A DNA stretch of 64,000 nt from Cupriavidus sp. BIS7 (GTDB lineage: Bacteria > Pseudomonadota > Gammaproteobacteria > Burkholderiales > Burkholderiaceae), in the NCBI RefSeq assembly GCF_000292345.1, contig NZ_ALOU01000002.1, positions 1 to 64,000 on the forward strand, given 5' to 3'. Below are positions 34,201 to 42,386 of the stretch, in pieces. Below the pieces are notes generated by a model. The model was given only the letters and a program-made list of their open reading frames with translations. It had not been told where the DNA came from and ran no database searches. The position numbers and the translations under genes are program-made. Within the stretch, counting starts at the first letter, position 1. Each line of letters begins with the position of its first letter.

Positions 34201-35825
34201 AGCGCGTCGGCACGCCCGACGCCGTGGGCACCCACCGGGCCGGTTCGGCCGAATCACCGCTGGGCGGCACCCCGCCCTCTCCTTCCCAGACATTGCACGC
34301 CACATCACGCACCGGCACGGTGTTCCGGCTGCTGATTGCAGCCGTCCTGGGCTTGGCCCATACGCAGTCCTTCGCCCCGCACGATTGGTGGTGGCTCCAG
34401 ATCCTGTCCCTGGCCGGGCTGGTGGCATTGATGGCCGGCGCCCCGCGCGCGCGCGCCGCGGCGGCCACGGCCTATGCGTTCGGCATGGGCTGGTTCCTGT
34501 CCGGCATCTGGTGGCTTTTCATCAGCATGCACGTCTACGGCGAGATGCCATCATGGATGGCGGGCCTGGCCGTGGTGCTGTTTGCCGGTTACCTGTCGAT
34601 ATGGCCCGCCCTTGCCGGTGCAACGTGGCATTGGCTGACACAGCGTGGCCGTGATGGCGTATTCGCCGCCGTGACGTTCGGCGCCACATGGGCGCTGTCC
34701 GAATGGCTGCGCGGCGTGGTGTTCACGGGCTTCCCGTGGCTCGGCAGCGGCTATCCGCACACCGACGGGCCGCTGGCCGGCTTCGCGCCGCTTGTCGGGG
34801 TCTATGGCATTGCCGCACTTGCGGGAACCATCGCAGCGCTGATCGTGGTGGGCGTGCGGGCCGTTGGCCGTCCGCGCGCGGCACGTTCGGCGGGAATCGC
34901 CTTCGGCATCGGCGTGGCCGTGCTGGCTGGCGGCTTCGTGCTGGGGCCGATTCGCTACACATCCCCCATCGGCCAGCCGATCCATGTACGGCTGCTGCAA
35001 GGCAACGTGGCGCAGGACATCAAGTTCGAACCGGCAGGCATCGAACGCTCGCTGGAACTCTATCGCGACCTGATCACCGCTGCGCCGGCCGACCTCGTGG
35101 TCACGCCCGAAACCGCGTTTCCGGTGATCCTGCAGGAGTTGCCGGTGGAAATCGCCCGTGATGTGCGGACCTTCATGGAGAAGACCGGCACAACGATCAT
35201 CTTTGGCGCTGCGGGGGCCGATTCGCCGGTGGACTTCACCAACAGCGTGTTCGCGATCGGGCCGGAGCAGGATCAGCTCTACCGCTACAACAAGCACCAT
35301 CTGGTGCCGTTCGGGGAGTTCATCCCGTTCGGGTTCCACTGGTTCGTCGACATGATGAAGATGCCGCTCGGAGATTTCCGGCGCGGCACGCTGGACCAGC
35401 CGGCCGTGCCGGTACGCGGCATCCACGTGGCGCCCAACATCTGCTACGAGGATCTGTTCGGCGAGGAAATTGCCGCCACGCTGCGCCAGCAGGCCACACC
35501 GGCCAACATGCTGGCCAACGTCACAAACCTGGCGTGGTTCGGCGACACGATCGCACTGGATCAGCACCTTCAGATCTCGCGCATGCGTGCACTGGAAATG
35601 CGCAGGCCGATGCTGCGTGCCACGAATACGGGGATGACTGCCGTGGTGGCGCCTGACGGCACAGTGCAGGTGAAGCTGCCGACATTCAGCGTGGGCACGC
35701 TGACGGCAACCGTGCAGGGCATGCAGGGCGTGACGCCTTATATCCGATGGGGCAACGCGCCGGTGCTGGCCGGCAGCCTGCTAGTGCTGCTGATGGCACT
35801 CGGCGCGCGGCGCGCGCGCCGGTAA
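34197..35825 (+). CDS. lnt: Apolipoprotein N-acyltransferase
   Basis: A 542-residue inner-membrane enzyme that adds the third acyl chain to lipoproteins. About seven hydrophobic segments precede and follow a nitrilase-like periplasmic domain with the catalytic triad visible as Glu in VVTPETAFP, Lys in NKHHLVPFGEF and Cys in NICYEDLFGE. The N-terminus has about 40 extra polar residues before the first helix, so a later start is possible. Overlaps corC by 4 bases. Confidence 0.93.
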   Translation: MKRVGTPDAVGTHRAGSAESPLGGTPPSPSQTLHATSRTGTVFRLLIAAVLGLAHTQSFAPHDWWWLQILSLAGLVALMAGAPRARAAAATAYAFGMGWFLSGIWWLFISMHVYGEMPSWMAGLAVVLFAGYLSIWPALAGATWHWLTQRGRDGVFAAVTFGATWALSEWLRGVVFTGFPWLGSGYPHTDGPLAGFAPLVGVYGIAALAGTIAALIVVGVRAVGRPRAARSAGIAFGIGVAVLAGGFVLGPIRYTSPIGQPIHVRLLQGNVAQDIKFEPAGIERSLELYRDLITAAPADLVVTPETAFPVILQELPVEIARDVRTFMEKTGTTIIFGAAGADSPVDFTNSVFAIGPEQDQLYRYNKHHLVPFGEFIPFGFHWFVDMMKMPLGDFRRGTLDQPAVPVRGIHVAPNICYEDLFGEEIAATLRQQATPANMLANVTNLAWFGDTIALDQHLQISRMRALEMRRPMLRATNTGMTAVVAPDGTVQVKLPTFSVGTLTATVQGMQGVTPYIRWGNAPVLAGSLLVLLMALGARRARR

Positions 35826-35829
35826 GCCT

Positions 35830-35850
35830 GGCCGGGGCAAAGCCCCCGGC
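35830..35850. terminator. GC-rich hairpin between lnt and a small leftward gene
   Basis: GCCGGGG and CCCCCGGC pair around CAAAG just after the lnt stop. It lacks a T-run on either strand but is well placed to end both convergent transcripts. Confidence 0.4.
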
Positions 35851-35853
35851 ACT

Positions 35854-35946
35854 TCAGCCGACCATCGAGGCGGCGATCGAGACCGCGGCGGCGGCGGCCA
35901 TCACGGCGAGGGCGACAAGATACGGCTTGCGAGACAACAGCGACAT
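35854..35946 (-). CDS. Very small membrane protein (30 residues)
   Basis: A 30-residue frame reading MSLLSRKPYLVALAVMAAAA then AVSIAASMVG. It has one Ala/Val-rich membrane helix after a basic N-terminus, and GGGGAT lies 5 bases before the ATG. Composition, ribosome site and position in an otherwise empty gap support a real small protein. Its role is unknown, and it may be missed by automatic gene finders because of its size. Confidence 0.45.
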   Translation of the reverse strand: MSLLSRKPYLVALAVMAAAAAVSIAASMVG

Positions 35947-36310
35947 GACAAATCCCCAGAATGTTGTTTCCGATGCTCCCCGTTTTGCTTTCCGGCCTTG
36001 CGCGTTGACCCGCGGTCAAGGCAGACAGCCCGGGCCGCAGCCTGTCGTTTTGTGAATTGGCTGCGTACTTCAACTGTATACAAAAATCATATCGACACCT
36101 ATCGGGGACATCTGAAACCCGGGTCGGGATTTACCCGACCCGTTGTGAAACCCCGACACCCGCCATACTGCATTTTTCGCACCCTCCGTCACCTGATTCC
36201 TGCTCGCGTACGGATGGGGCGCCCCAAAAACCCGATAGAATTCAAGGTTTGGCAAACCCGGCGCGAGACGACTCGTGCACTTGCCCGCCAGCTTCCTTTT
36301 TTGTCTTCCT
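35947..36310. other. Gap upstream of glyQ with a stable hairpin
   Basis: No gene seen. A perfect 9-bp stem, CGGGTCGGG / CCCGACCCG with an ATTTA loop, lies at 36120-36142. It would fall in the glyQ leader if the promoter is in the AT-rich stretch near 36075-36095. No tRNA-like or riboswitch fold is recognised. Confidence 0.45.
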
Positions 36311-37264
36311 ATGCTGACCTTCCAACAAATGATTCTGACCCTGCAGGCCTATTGGGACCGGCAGGGTTGCGCGCTGCTGCAACCGATTGATCTGGAGGTC
36401 GGCGCCGGGACGTCGCACGTGCACACGTTCCTGCGCGCAATCGGTCCGGAGCCGTGGCGCGCCGCCTACGTGCAGCCGTCGCGCCGCCCCAAGGACGGCC
36501 GCTATGGCGAGAACCCCAACCGCCTGCAGCACTACTACCAGTACCAGGTGGTGCTCAAGCCGGCGCCCGAGAACATCCTGGAGCTGTACCTGGGCTCGCT
36601 CGAGGCACTGGGCCTGGACCTGAAGCAGAACGACATCCGCTTTGTTGAGGACGACTGGGAAAACCCGACGCTCGGCGCATGGGGCCTGGGCTGGGAAGTC
36701 TGGCTCAACGGCATGGAAGTGACCCAGTTCACGTACTTCCAGCAGGTTGGCGGGATCGACTGCAAGCCGATCACCGGCGAGATCACCTACGGCATCGAAC
36801 GTCTGGCGATGTACCTGCAGAAGGTGGAAAACATCTACGACCTCGTCTGGACCGAGTGGGAAGAAAACGGCGAGACACGCCGCCTGACCTACGGCGACGT
36901 GTACCACCAGAACGAAGTGGAACAATCCACCTACAACTTCGAGCAAAGCAACACGGAAATCCTGTTCCGCCATTTCTCCGAGCATGAAGGCGAAGCCAAG
37001 CGCCTGATGGGCGATACCGGCGAGAAGGCCGAAGGCGAGCAGGACAAGGCGGCGGGCACGCGTCTGGCGCTGCCTGCCTACGAACAGGTGCTCAAGGCCG
37101 CCCACACGTTCAACCTGCTTGACGCACGCGGCGCCATCTCCGTGACCGAGCGGGCCGCCTATATCGGCCGCATCCGCAATCTGTCGCGTCAGGTGGCACA
37201 GGCTTACTACGATTCGCGCGAGGCGCTGGGCTTCCCGATGTGCAAGAGCGGGGCTCGCGCATGA
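36311..37264 (+). CDS. glyQ: Glycyl-tRNA synthetase alpha subunit
   Basis: A 317-residue catalytic subunit of the bacterial alpha2beta2 glycyl-tRNA synthetase. It starts at the conserved [20 protein letters not shown] and includes [21 protein letters not shown], a signature of the family. The C-terminal region carries an acidic/Lys insert near residues 235-255 ([16 protein letters not shown]) not usual in E. coli. A start 12 codons upstream is less likely. The stop overlaps the next gene's ATG. Confidence 0.95.
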   Translation: MLTFQQMILTLQAYWDRQGCALLQPIDLEVGAGTSHVHTFLRAIGPEPWRAAYVQPSRRPKDGRYGENPNRLQHYYQYQVVLKPAPENILELYLGSLEALGLDLKQNDIRFVEDDWENPTLGAWGLGWEVWLNGMEVTQFTYFQQVGGIDCKPITGEITYGIERLAMYLQKVENIYDLVWTEWEENGETRRLTYGDVYHQNEVEQSTYNFEQSNTEILFRHFSEHEGEAKRLMGDTGEKAEGEQDKAAGTRLALPAYEQVLKAAHTFNLLDARGAISVTERAAYIGRIRNLSRQVAQAYYDSREALGFPMCKSGARA

Positions 37265-37884
37265 CGACCCGTCTGCGCGGCGTCTGCACGATCGCCGCGT
37301 TGGCCGTGTCCGCTGCGGCGGCCGTCTGTGGCGGCAGCGCCCTTGCCTCCGCACGCACCACGGCTTCACCGAGTCCGCAGGCGCTCTACCTGCCGGCGGA
37401 CCTCAGCAATATCTGCGAAGCCGACTCGCAGGCGCTGCAGCAGGCCATCACGCGGCACTGGCGGCCGTCGCTCAATTCGATCGACCAGTGGGCCCAGCTC
37501 GTGCGCTCGTTCTCGTGCGACCTGTCGGGCTCGCGCGATCTCGGCTGGCACCGCGTGCCGCTGCGCGCGTATGAAAGCGCAATCCGCTACCCGCTGCAGT
37601 GGGTCGAGTGGGAAGACCGCAACGGCCGGCCTCACCGCACCGTTCGCACGTACTACTCGGCCGCGCAGCTCCCGTCGAAGATCGATTTCTGGGTCGGCGG
37701 GCGCATCGACGAGATCCGCTACGACCGCAAGGCGCAACGGATCGATGCACGTTTCCCGGCCGCGGGCACCCGCGGCGCTTCCGGCGTGGCCGTGCAATGC
37801 GCCTACACCACGCTGCAATTCCGCCAGCAGAACGGCCTGTGGCTGCTGTCTGGCGTGGAACCCAATCTCGCGCCGCGCTGCTGA
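37261..37884 (+). CDS. Secreted protein encoded between glyQ and glyS
   Basis: A 207-residue protein with an N-terminal signal peptide ([20 protein letters not shown]). The mature part has four Cys and a repeated aromatic pattern ([37 protein letters not shown]). Its ATG overlaps the glyQ stop (ATGA), so it is translated with glyQ. No domain recognised. An envelope protein is not an obvious partner of an aminoacyl-tRNA synthetase, so it may simply use the operon's steady expression. Confidence 0.65.
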   Translation: MTTRLRGVCTIAALAVSAAAAVCGGSALASARTTASPSPQALYLPADLSNICEADSQALQQAITRHWRPSLNSIDQWAQLVRSFSCDLSGSRDLGWHRVPLRAYESAIRYPLQWVEWEDRNGRPHRTVRTYYSAAQLPSKIDFWVGGRIDEIRYDRKAQRIDARFPAAGTRGASGVAVQCAYTTLQFRQQNGLWLLSGVEPNLAPRC

Positions 37885-37917
37885 TCAGCGCGCGCCCATA
37901 CCTGTTGGATACGATTC

Positions 37918-40041
37918 ATGTCGCAACCCATGACCGATTCGCTGCTGATCGAACTGTTCACTGAAGAACTGCCGCCCAAGGCGCTGGCACGCCTGGGCGA
38001 CGCCTTCGCACAGGGCCTGTTCGACGGCCTTGGCGCACGCGATCTGCTCGAAGCCGGCGCCACCGTGACGCCATTTGCCACGCCGCGCCGCCTGGCCGCG
38101 CTGGTTTCCGGCGTGCGCCGGACCGCTCCGGACCGCGAACAGCGCGAAAAGGTGCTGCCGCTGACCGTGGCGCTTGACGCAAACGGCGCCCCGACCGCCC
38201 CGCTGGCGAAGAAGCTGGCGGCGCTTGCCAAGTCGGTGGGCGTTGCCGAGATCGACTGGCAGACGCTCGAGCGTGCCTCTGACGGCAAGGCCGATGCATT
38301 CTTCTACCGATACACCGCCCGTGGCGCTGCACTGGCGGACGGCCTGCAGGCGTCGCTCGACGACACACTGACGAAGCTGCCGATTCCGAAGCTGATGAGC
38401 TACCAGCGCCCGGACGGCTCCACCGTGCACTTCGTGCGTCCGGCGCACAGCCTGATCGCGCTGTATGGCGCCGAGATCGTACCGGTGTCTGTGCTCGGTC
38501 TGCAGGCCAGCAATCTCACGCAGGGCCACCGCTTCCTCTCGCAAGGCACGATCGAGATTCCGCACGCGGCCGAGTACGCAGGCCTGCTGGAATCGCGCGG
38601 CCATGTGGTGGCGGGCTATGCCGATCGCCGCGAGCGCATTCGCGCCGCGCTGCTCAAGGAAGCCGGCGCCGACAAGGTCGTCATGCCGGACTCGCTGCTG
38701 GACGAGGTGAACTCGCTGGTCGAATGGCCCGTGATCTATCCGTGCCACTTCGAGGAAGCATTCCTGGCCGTGCCGCAGGAATGCCTGATCCTGACGATGC
38801 AGACCAACCAGAAGTATTTCGCGCTGACGGACGCCGCAGGCCACCTGCGCAACCGCTTCCTGATCGCCTCGAACCTGGCCACGGACACGCCGCAATCGAT
38901 CATCTCGGGCAACGAGCGCGTGGTGCGCCCGCGCCTGGCCGACGCCAAGTTCTTCTTCGACCAGGACCGCAAGAAGACGCTGGCCTCACGCGTGCCGCAG
39001 CTTGGCAACGTGGTCTATCACAACAAGATCGGCACCCAGCTTGACCGCGTGCAGCGCCTGCAGCAGATCGCCGGCCATATCGCCGACGCGATGAACGCCA
39101 CCGGTGCCATGGTGGACAAGGCCGCCGCGATGCGCGGCGCCGAACTTGCCAAGGCCGACCTGCTGACCGACATGGTTGGCGAGTTCCCCGAACTGCAGGG
39201 TACGATGGGCACGTATTACGCGCGCCATGACGATGAGGCCGCAGACGTTGCGCTGGCCTGCTCCGAGCACTACCGCCCGCGCTTTGCCGGCGACGCACTG
39301 CCCGAAGGCAACGTGAGCACCGCCGTGGCGCTGGCCGACAAGCTCGAGACGCTGGTGGGCATCTGGGGCATCGGCCTGCAGCCGACCGGCGAGAAGGACC
39401 CGTTCGCGCTGCGCCGCCACGCGCTGGGCATCCTGCGCATGCTGATCGAAAAACCGCTGGCGCTGTCGCTGGATGCGCTGCTGGCCCTGACCGAGCAGGC
39501 CTTTGCCGGCATCGCCGCCGTCAAGCCGTCGCGCGAGGCGATCACGGACTTCCTCTATGACCGCGTGCGCGGCTATCTGAAGGAGAAGGGCTACACCACC
39601 AACGAAGTGGAAGCCGTGGTCAGCCTGCGGCCGCAGTCGCTGCACGACATCCTGGCCCGCATGGAAGCCGTGCGCACGTTTGCCGCGCTGCCGGAGGCCG
39701 AGGCCCTGGCAGCCGCCAACAAGCGCATCACGAACATCCTGAAGAAGACCGACGAGGCCATCGGCAGCGTCGACGTGTCGCTGTTCCAGGAAGCCGCCGA
39801 AGGCGCGCTGTTCGAGGCAATCGAACGCGTGCGCCCCGGCGTGGAAGCCGCGTTCGCGGGTGGCGACTTCACGGCCGCGCTGCGCGACCTGGCCCAGCTT
39901 CGCGATGCCGTGGACCGCTTCTTCAACGACGTGATGGTCATGGCCGAGGACGCGAAGCTGCGCGCCAACCGCCTGGCGCTGCTGGCCACGCTGCACGGCC
40001 TGGCCAATCGCGTGGCTGATATTTCGAAGCTGGCGTCCTAA
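37918..40041 (+). CDS. glyS: Glycyl-tRNA synthetase beta subunit
   Basis: A 707-residue beta subunit, which binds tRNA-Gly. It begins [23 protein letters not shown] from the second Met and contains [46 protein letters not shown] and the closing DALR-like anticodon domain with [11 protein letters not shown]. Length agrees with the E. coli protein of about 690 residues. It forms the functional enzyme with GlyQ encoded upstream. Confidence 0.95.
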   Translation: MSQPMTDSLLIELFTEELPPKALARLGDAFAQGLFDGLGARDLLEAGATVTPFATPRRLAALVSGVRRTAPDREQREKVLPLTVALDANGAPTAPLAKKLAALAKSVGVAEIDWQTLERASDGKADAFFYRYTARGAALADGLQASLDDTLTKLPIPKLMSYQRPDGSTVHFVRPAHSLIALYGAEIVPVSVLGLQASNLTQGHRFLSQGTIEIPHAAEYAGLLESRGHVVAGYADRRERIRAALLKEAGADKVVMPDSLLDEVNSLVEWPVIYPCHFEEAFLAVPQECLILTMQTNQKYFALTDAAGHLRNRFLIASNLATDTPQSIISGNERVVRPRLADAKFFFDQDRKKTLASRVPQLGNVVYHNKIGTQLDRVQRLQQIAGHIADAMNATGAMVDKAAAMRGAELAKADLLTDMVGEFPELQGTMGTYYARHDDEAADVALACSEHYRPRFAGDALPEGNVSTAVALADKLETLVGIWGIGLQPTGEKDPFALRRHALGILRMLIEKPLALSLDALLALTEQAFAGIAAVKPSREAITDFLYDRVRGYLKEKGYTTNEVEAVVSLRPQSLHDILARMEAVRTFAALPEAEALAAANKRITNILKKTDEAIGSVDVSLFQEAAEGALFEAIERVRPGVEAAFAGGDFTAALRDLAQLRDAVDRFFNDVMVMAEDAKLRANRLALLATLHGLANRVADISKLAS

Positions 40042-40075
40042 GCTGTCATCACGTGCATCACCGGAGCGCGCCCCC

Positions 40076-40657
40076 ATGCCACAGTCCCCGCCGAAATTCG
40101 TCATCCTCGATCGCGACGGGGTGGTCAACCTCGACAGCGACCAGTTCATCAAGACGCCTGACGAGTGGGTGCCGATCGAAGGTAGCCTCGAAGCGATCGC
40201 CACGCTGAACCAGGCCGGCTATCGCGTGGTCATCGCCAGCAACCAGTCGGGTATCGGCCGGGGGCTGTTCGAGATGAGCGCGCTCAACGCGATGCACGAG
40301 AAGATGTACAAGATGCTGGCCAATCTCGGTGGCCGCGTCGAAGCCGTATTCTTCTGCCCGCATACGGCTGCCGACAGCTGCGACTGCCGCAAGCCCAAGT
40401 CAGGCCTGTTCGAACAGATCGGCGAACGGTTTGGCATCGAGCTGCGCACCGTGCCCACGGTGGGCGATTCACTGCGTGACCTGGAAGCCGGTGTGGCCGT
40501 AGGCTGCATTCCTCACCTCGTTCGCACGGGCAAGGGCATGAGGACGCTTGAAAAAGGCGGCCTGCCCGACGGCACGCGCGTGCATGATGACCTGGCCGCG
40601 TTCGCACGCTGGCTGATCGGCGAGGGCGCGCACAAGCAGCAAGCGCCCGCGCCCTGA
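40076..40657 (+). CDS. gmhB: D-glycero-beta-D-manno-heptose 1,7-bisphosphate 7-phosphatase
   Basis: A 193-residue HAD phosphatase. The nucleophile motif is ILDRDGVVNLD, followed by ASNQSGIGRG and the GmhB zinc-binding loop CPHTAADSCDCRKPKSG. It removes the 7-phosphate in ADP-heptose synthesis for LPS inner core. Gene order glyS-gmhB-plsC is common in Burkholderiaceae. The last 15 residues are an Ala/Pro/Gln tail without counterpart in E. coli. Confidence 0.92.
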   Translation: MPQSPPKFVILDRDGVVNLDSDQFIKTPDEWVPIEGSLEAIATLNQAGYRVVIASNQSGIGRGLFEMSALNAMHEKMYKMLANLGGRVEAVFFCPHTAADSCDCRKPKSGLFEQIGERFGIELRTVPTVGDSLRDLEAGVAVGCIPHLVRTGKGMRTLEKGGLPDGTRVHDDLAAFARWLIGEGAHKQQAPAP

Positions 40658-40686
40658 ACTTCGCCCCCGATTTCCGTCCCCGATCG

Positions 40687-41448
40687 ATGACTTTCATCCG
40701 TTCCCTGCTGTTCGCGCTGTTCCTCCTGGTGCTCACGCCCCCTTACGCGTGCGCGTGCTTTATCGTCTTCCCGTTCCTGAACGCGGCGAACCGCTTCCGC
40801 TTCGTGCGCGGCTGGACGCTGCTCGTGATCTGGGCCGCGCGCCTGATCTGCGGCATGCACTATCGCATCCAGGGCATGGAGCAGGCTCAGGGCATGCTCG
40901 ACAAGCCCGTAGTGCTGCTTTCCAAGCACCAGTCCGCATGGGAAACCGTGGCCTACGTGGCCCTGATGCCCAAGCCGCTGTGCTTCGTGTTCAAGCGCGA
41001 ACTGCTTTTCGTGCCATTCTTCGGCTGGGCGCTGGGCATGCTCAAGATGGTGCATATCAACCGCAAGGATGGACCGCGCGCGTTCGCATCGGCCGCCCGC
41101 CAGGGCCGCGACCGGCTGTCCGAAGGCGCATGGATCATCATGTTCCCCGAGGGCACGCGCACCCGGTCCGGCCTGGAGAAGCCGCGCTACAAGAGCGGTG
41201 GCGCGCGCCTGGCTGTCGAAACCGGCGCATGGGTCATCCCGATGGCAGTCAATTCGGGACGTCTCTGGCCACGTAACTCGTTCCTGAAGTATCCGGGCAT
41301 GATCACGATCTCGATCGGCCCGCCGATCCCGTCTGCCAACAAGACCGCCGACGTGCTGAACCAGGAAGTGGAAGCGTGGGTCGAAGCCGAAATGCGGCGC
41401 ATCGATCCGGAAAGCTATCGCCACGCAGGAAACCAGGCCACCGCATGA
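40687..41448 (+). CDS. plsC: 1-acyl-sn-glycerol-3-phosphate acyltransferase
   Basis: A 253-residue membrane acyltransferase that makes phosphatidic acid. Two hydrophobic segments occupy residues 5-55. The catalytic block reads SKHQSAWET, an H-x4-E form of the usual H-x4-D motif, common in this subgroup; the substrate-binding block is FPEGTRT. Its stop overlaps the start of the next gene (ATGA). Confidence 0.88.
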   Translation: MTFIRSLLFALFLLVLTPPYACACFIVFPFLNAANRFRFVRGWTLLVIWAARLICGMHYRIQGMEQAQGMLDKPVVLLSKHQSAWETVAYVALMPKPLCFVFKRELLFVPFFGWALGMLKMVHINRKDGPRAFASAARQGRDRLSEGAWIIMFPEGTRTRSGLEKPRYKSGGARLAVETGAWVIPMAVNSGRLWPRNSFLKYPGMITISIGPPIPSANKTADVLNQEVEAWVEAEMRRIDPESYRHAGNQATA

Positions 41449-42320
41449 AGCTGCTGCGCCCTGCTCCCGAGACCCCCGGCGCGCAGCTAGAGCTGCCGCT
41501 GGCAGAAGCCCTGCCGCCGGCCGCCGCGGAGCAGCAGGACCTGTTGCCAACGGCCGGGTTGCGTGCGCCGGAGGCCGCGCCCTGGCCGCCGGCGCCGCCC
41601 AATGGCCGCATGCTGCAGGTAGGCGAACGCACGCTGCACTATGCGCTCAAGCGGTCGTCCCGGCGCACCATCGGCTTCACCGTCGACGACCGCGGCCTGT
41701 CGATCACCGCACCGCGCTGGGTCACGCTTGCCGATGTCGAGGCCGCCATCCACGAGAAGCAGCGCTGGATCTTCAACAAGCTTGGCGAGTGGCGCCATCG
41801 CGAAGCGCGCCGTATTCTGCCCACCGTGCAATGGCGCGACGGCGCATCGCTGCCGTTCCTGGGCCAGCCGATCACGCTGCAACTGGAATCGCCGGTTGGC
41901 GTGTTGCTGTTCAATGCGGAAACCCGCGTGCTGCACCTGGCCATGCCGGCGCATGCCGACGAGCAGCAGATCAAGGATCGCGTACAGGGCTGGCTGCAGA
42001 CCCAGGCGCGGCGGCTGCTGCCCGAGCGCCTCGAGATCTATGCCAGGAAGCTGGGCGTGCGCCATACCGGCTTCGCGCTGACCTCGGCGGCCACGCGCTG
42101 GGGCAGTTGCACGGCCGACGGCAAGATCCGCCTGAACTGGCGCCTCATGCATTTCCCGCTGTCGATGATCGACTACGTGGCTGCCCACGAACTGGCCCAC
42201 CTCAAGGAAATGAACCACGGCCCGCGCTTCTGGGAAACCGTGGAATCGATCTTCCCCGAATTCCGCGACGCACGCGCCCAGCTTCGCGCGCATCCGCCGG
42301 AGCTGTTGCCGACGTTCTGA
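41445..42320 (+). CDS. YgjP/SprT-like M48-type metallopeptidase (DUF45)
   Basis: A 291-residue protein of the YgjP-like DUF45 family. The zinc motif is HELAHLKEMNHGPRFW near residue 248, preceded by RWGSCTADGKIRLNWRL, both family hallmarks. Substrates are not firmly known. The first 65 residues are a Pro/Ala/Glu-rich extension without domain. The ATG is inside the plsC stop codon, so translation is coupled. Confidence 0.85.
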   Translation: MKLLRPAPETPGAQLELPLAEALPPAAAEQQDLLPTAGLRAPEAAPWPPAPPNGRMLQVGERTLHYALKRSSRRTIGFTVDDRGLSITAPRWVTLADVEAAIHEKQRWIFNKLGEWRHREARRILPTVQWRDGASLPFLGQPITLQLESPVGVLLFNAETRVLHLAMPAHADEQQIKDRVQGWLQTQARRLLPERLEIYARKLGVRHTGFALTSAATRWGSCTADGKIRLNWRLMHFPLSMIDYVAAHELAHLKEMNHGPRFWETVESIFPEFRDARAQLRAHPPELLPTF

Positions 42321-42386
42321 CGCCCACCGCACTCGCGGCACTCGCGGCGCTCGCGGCGTCCGCTTCGGTCATCGCTGTCATCTCGA

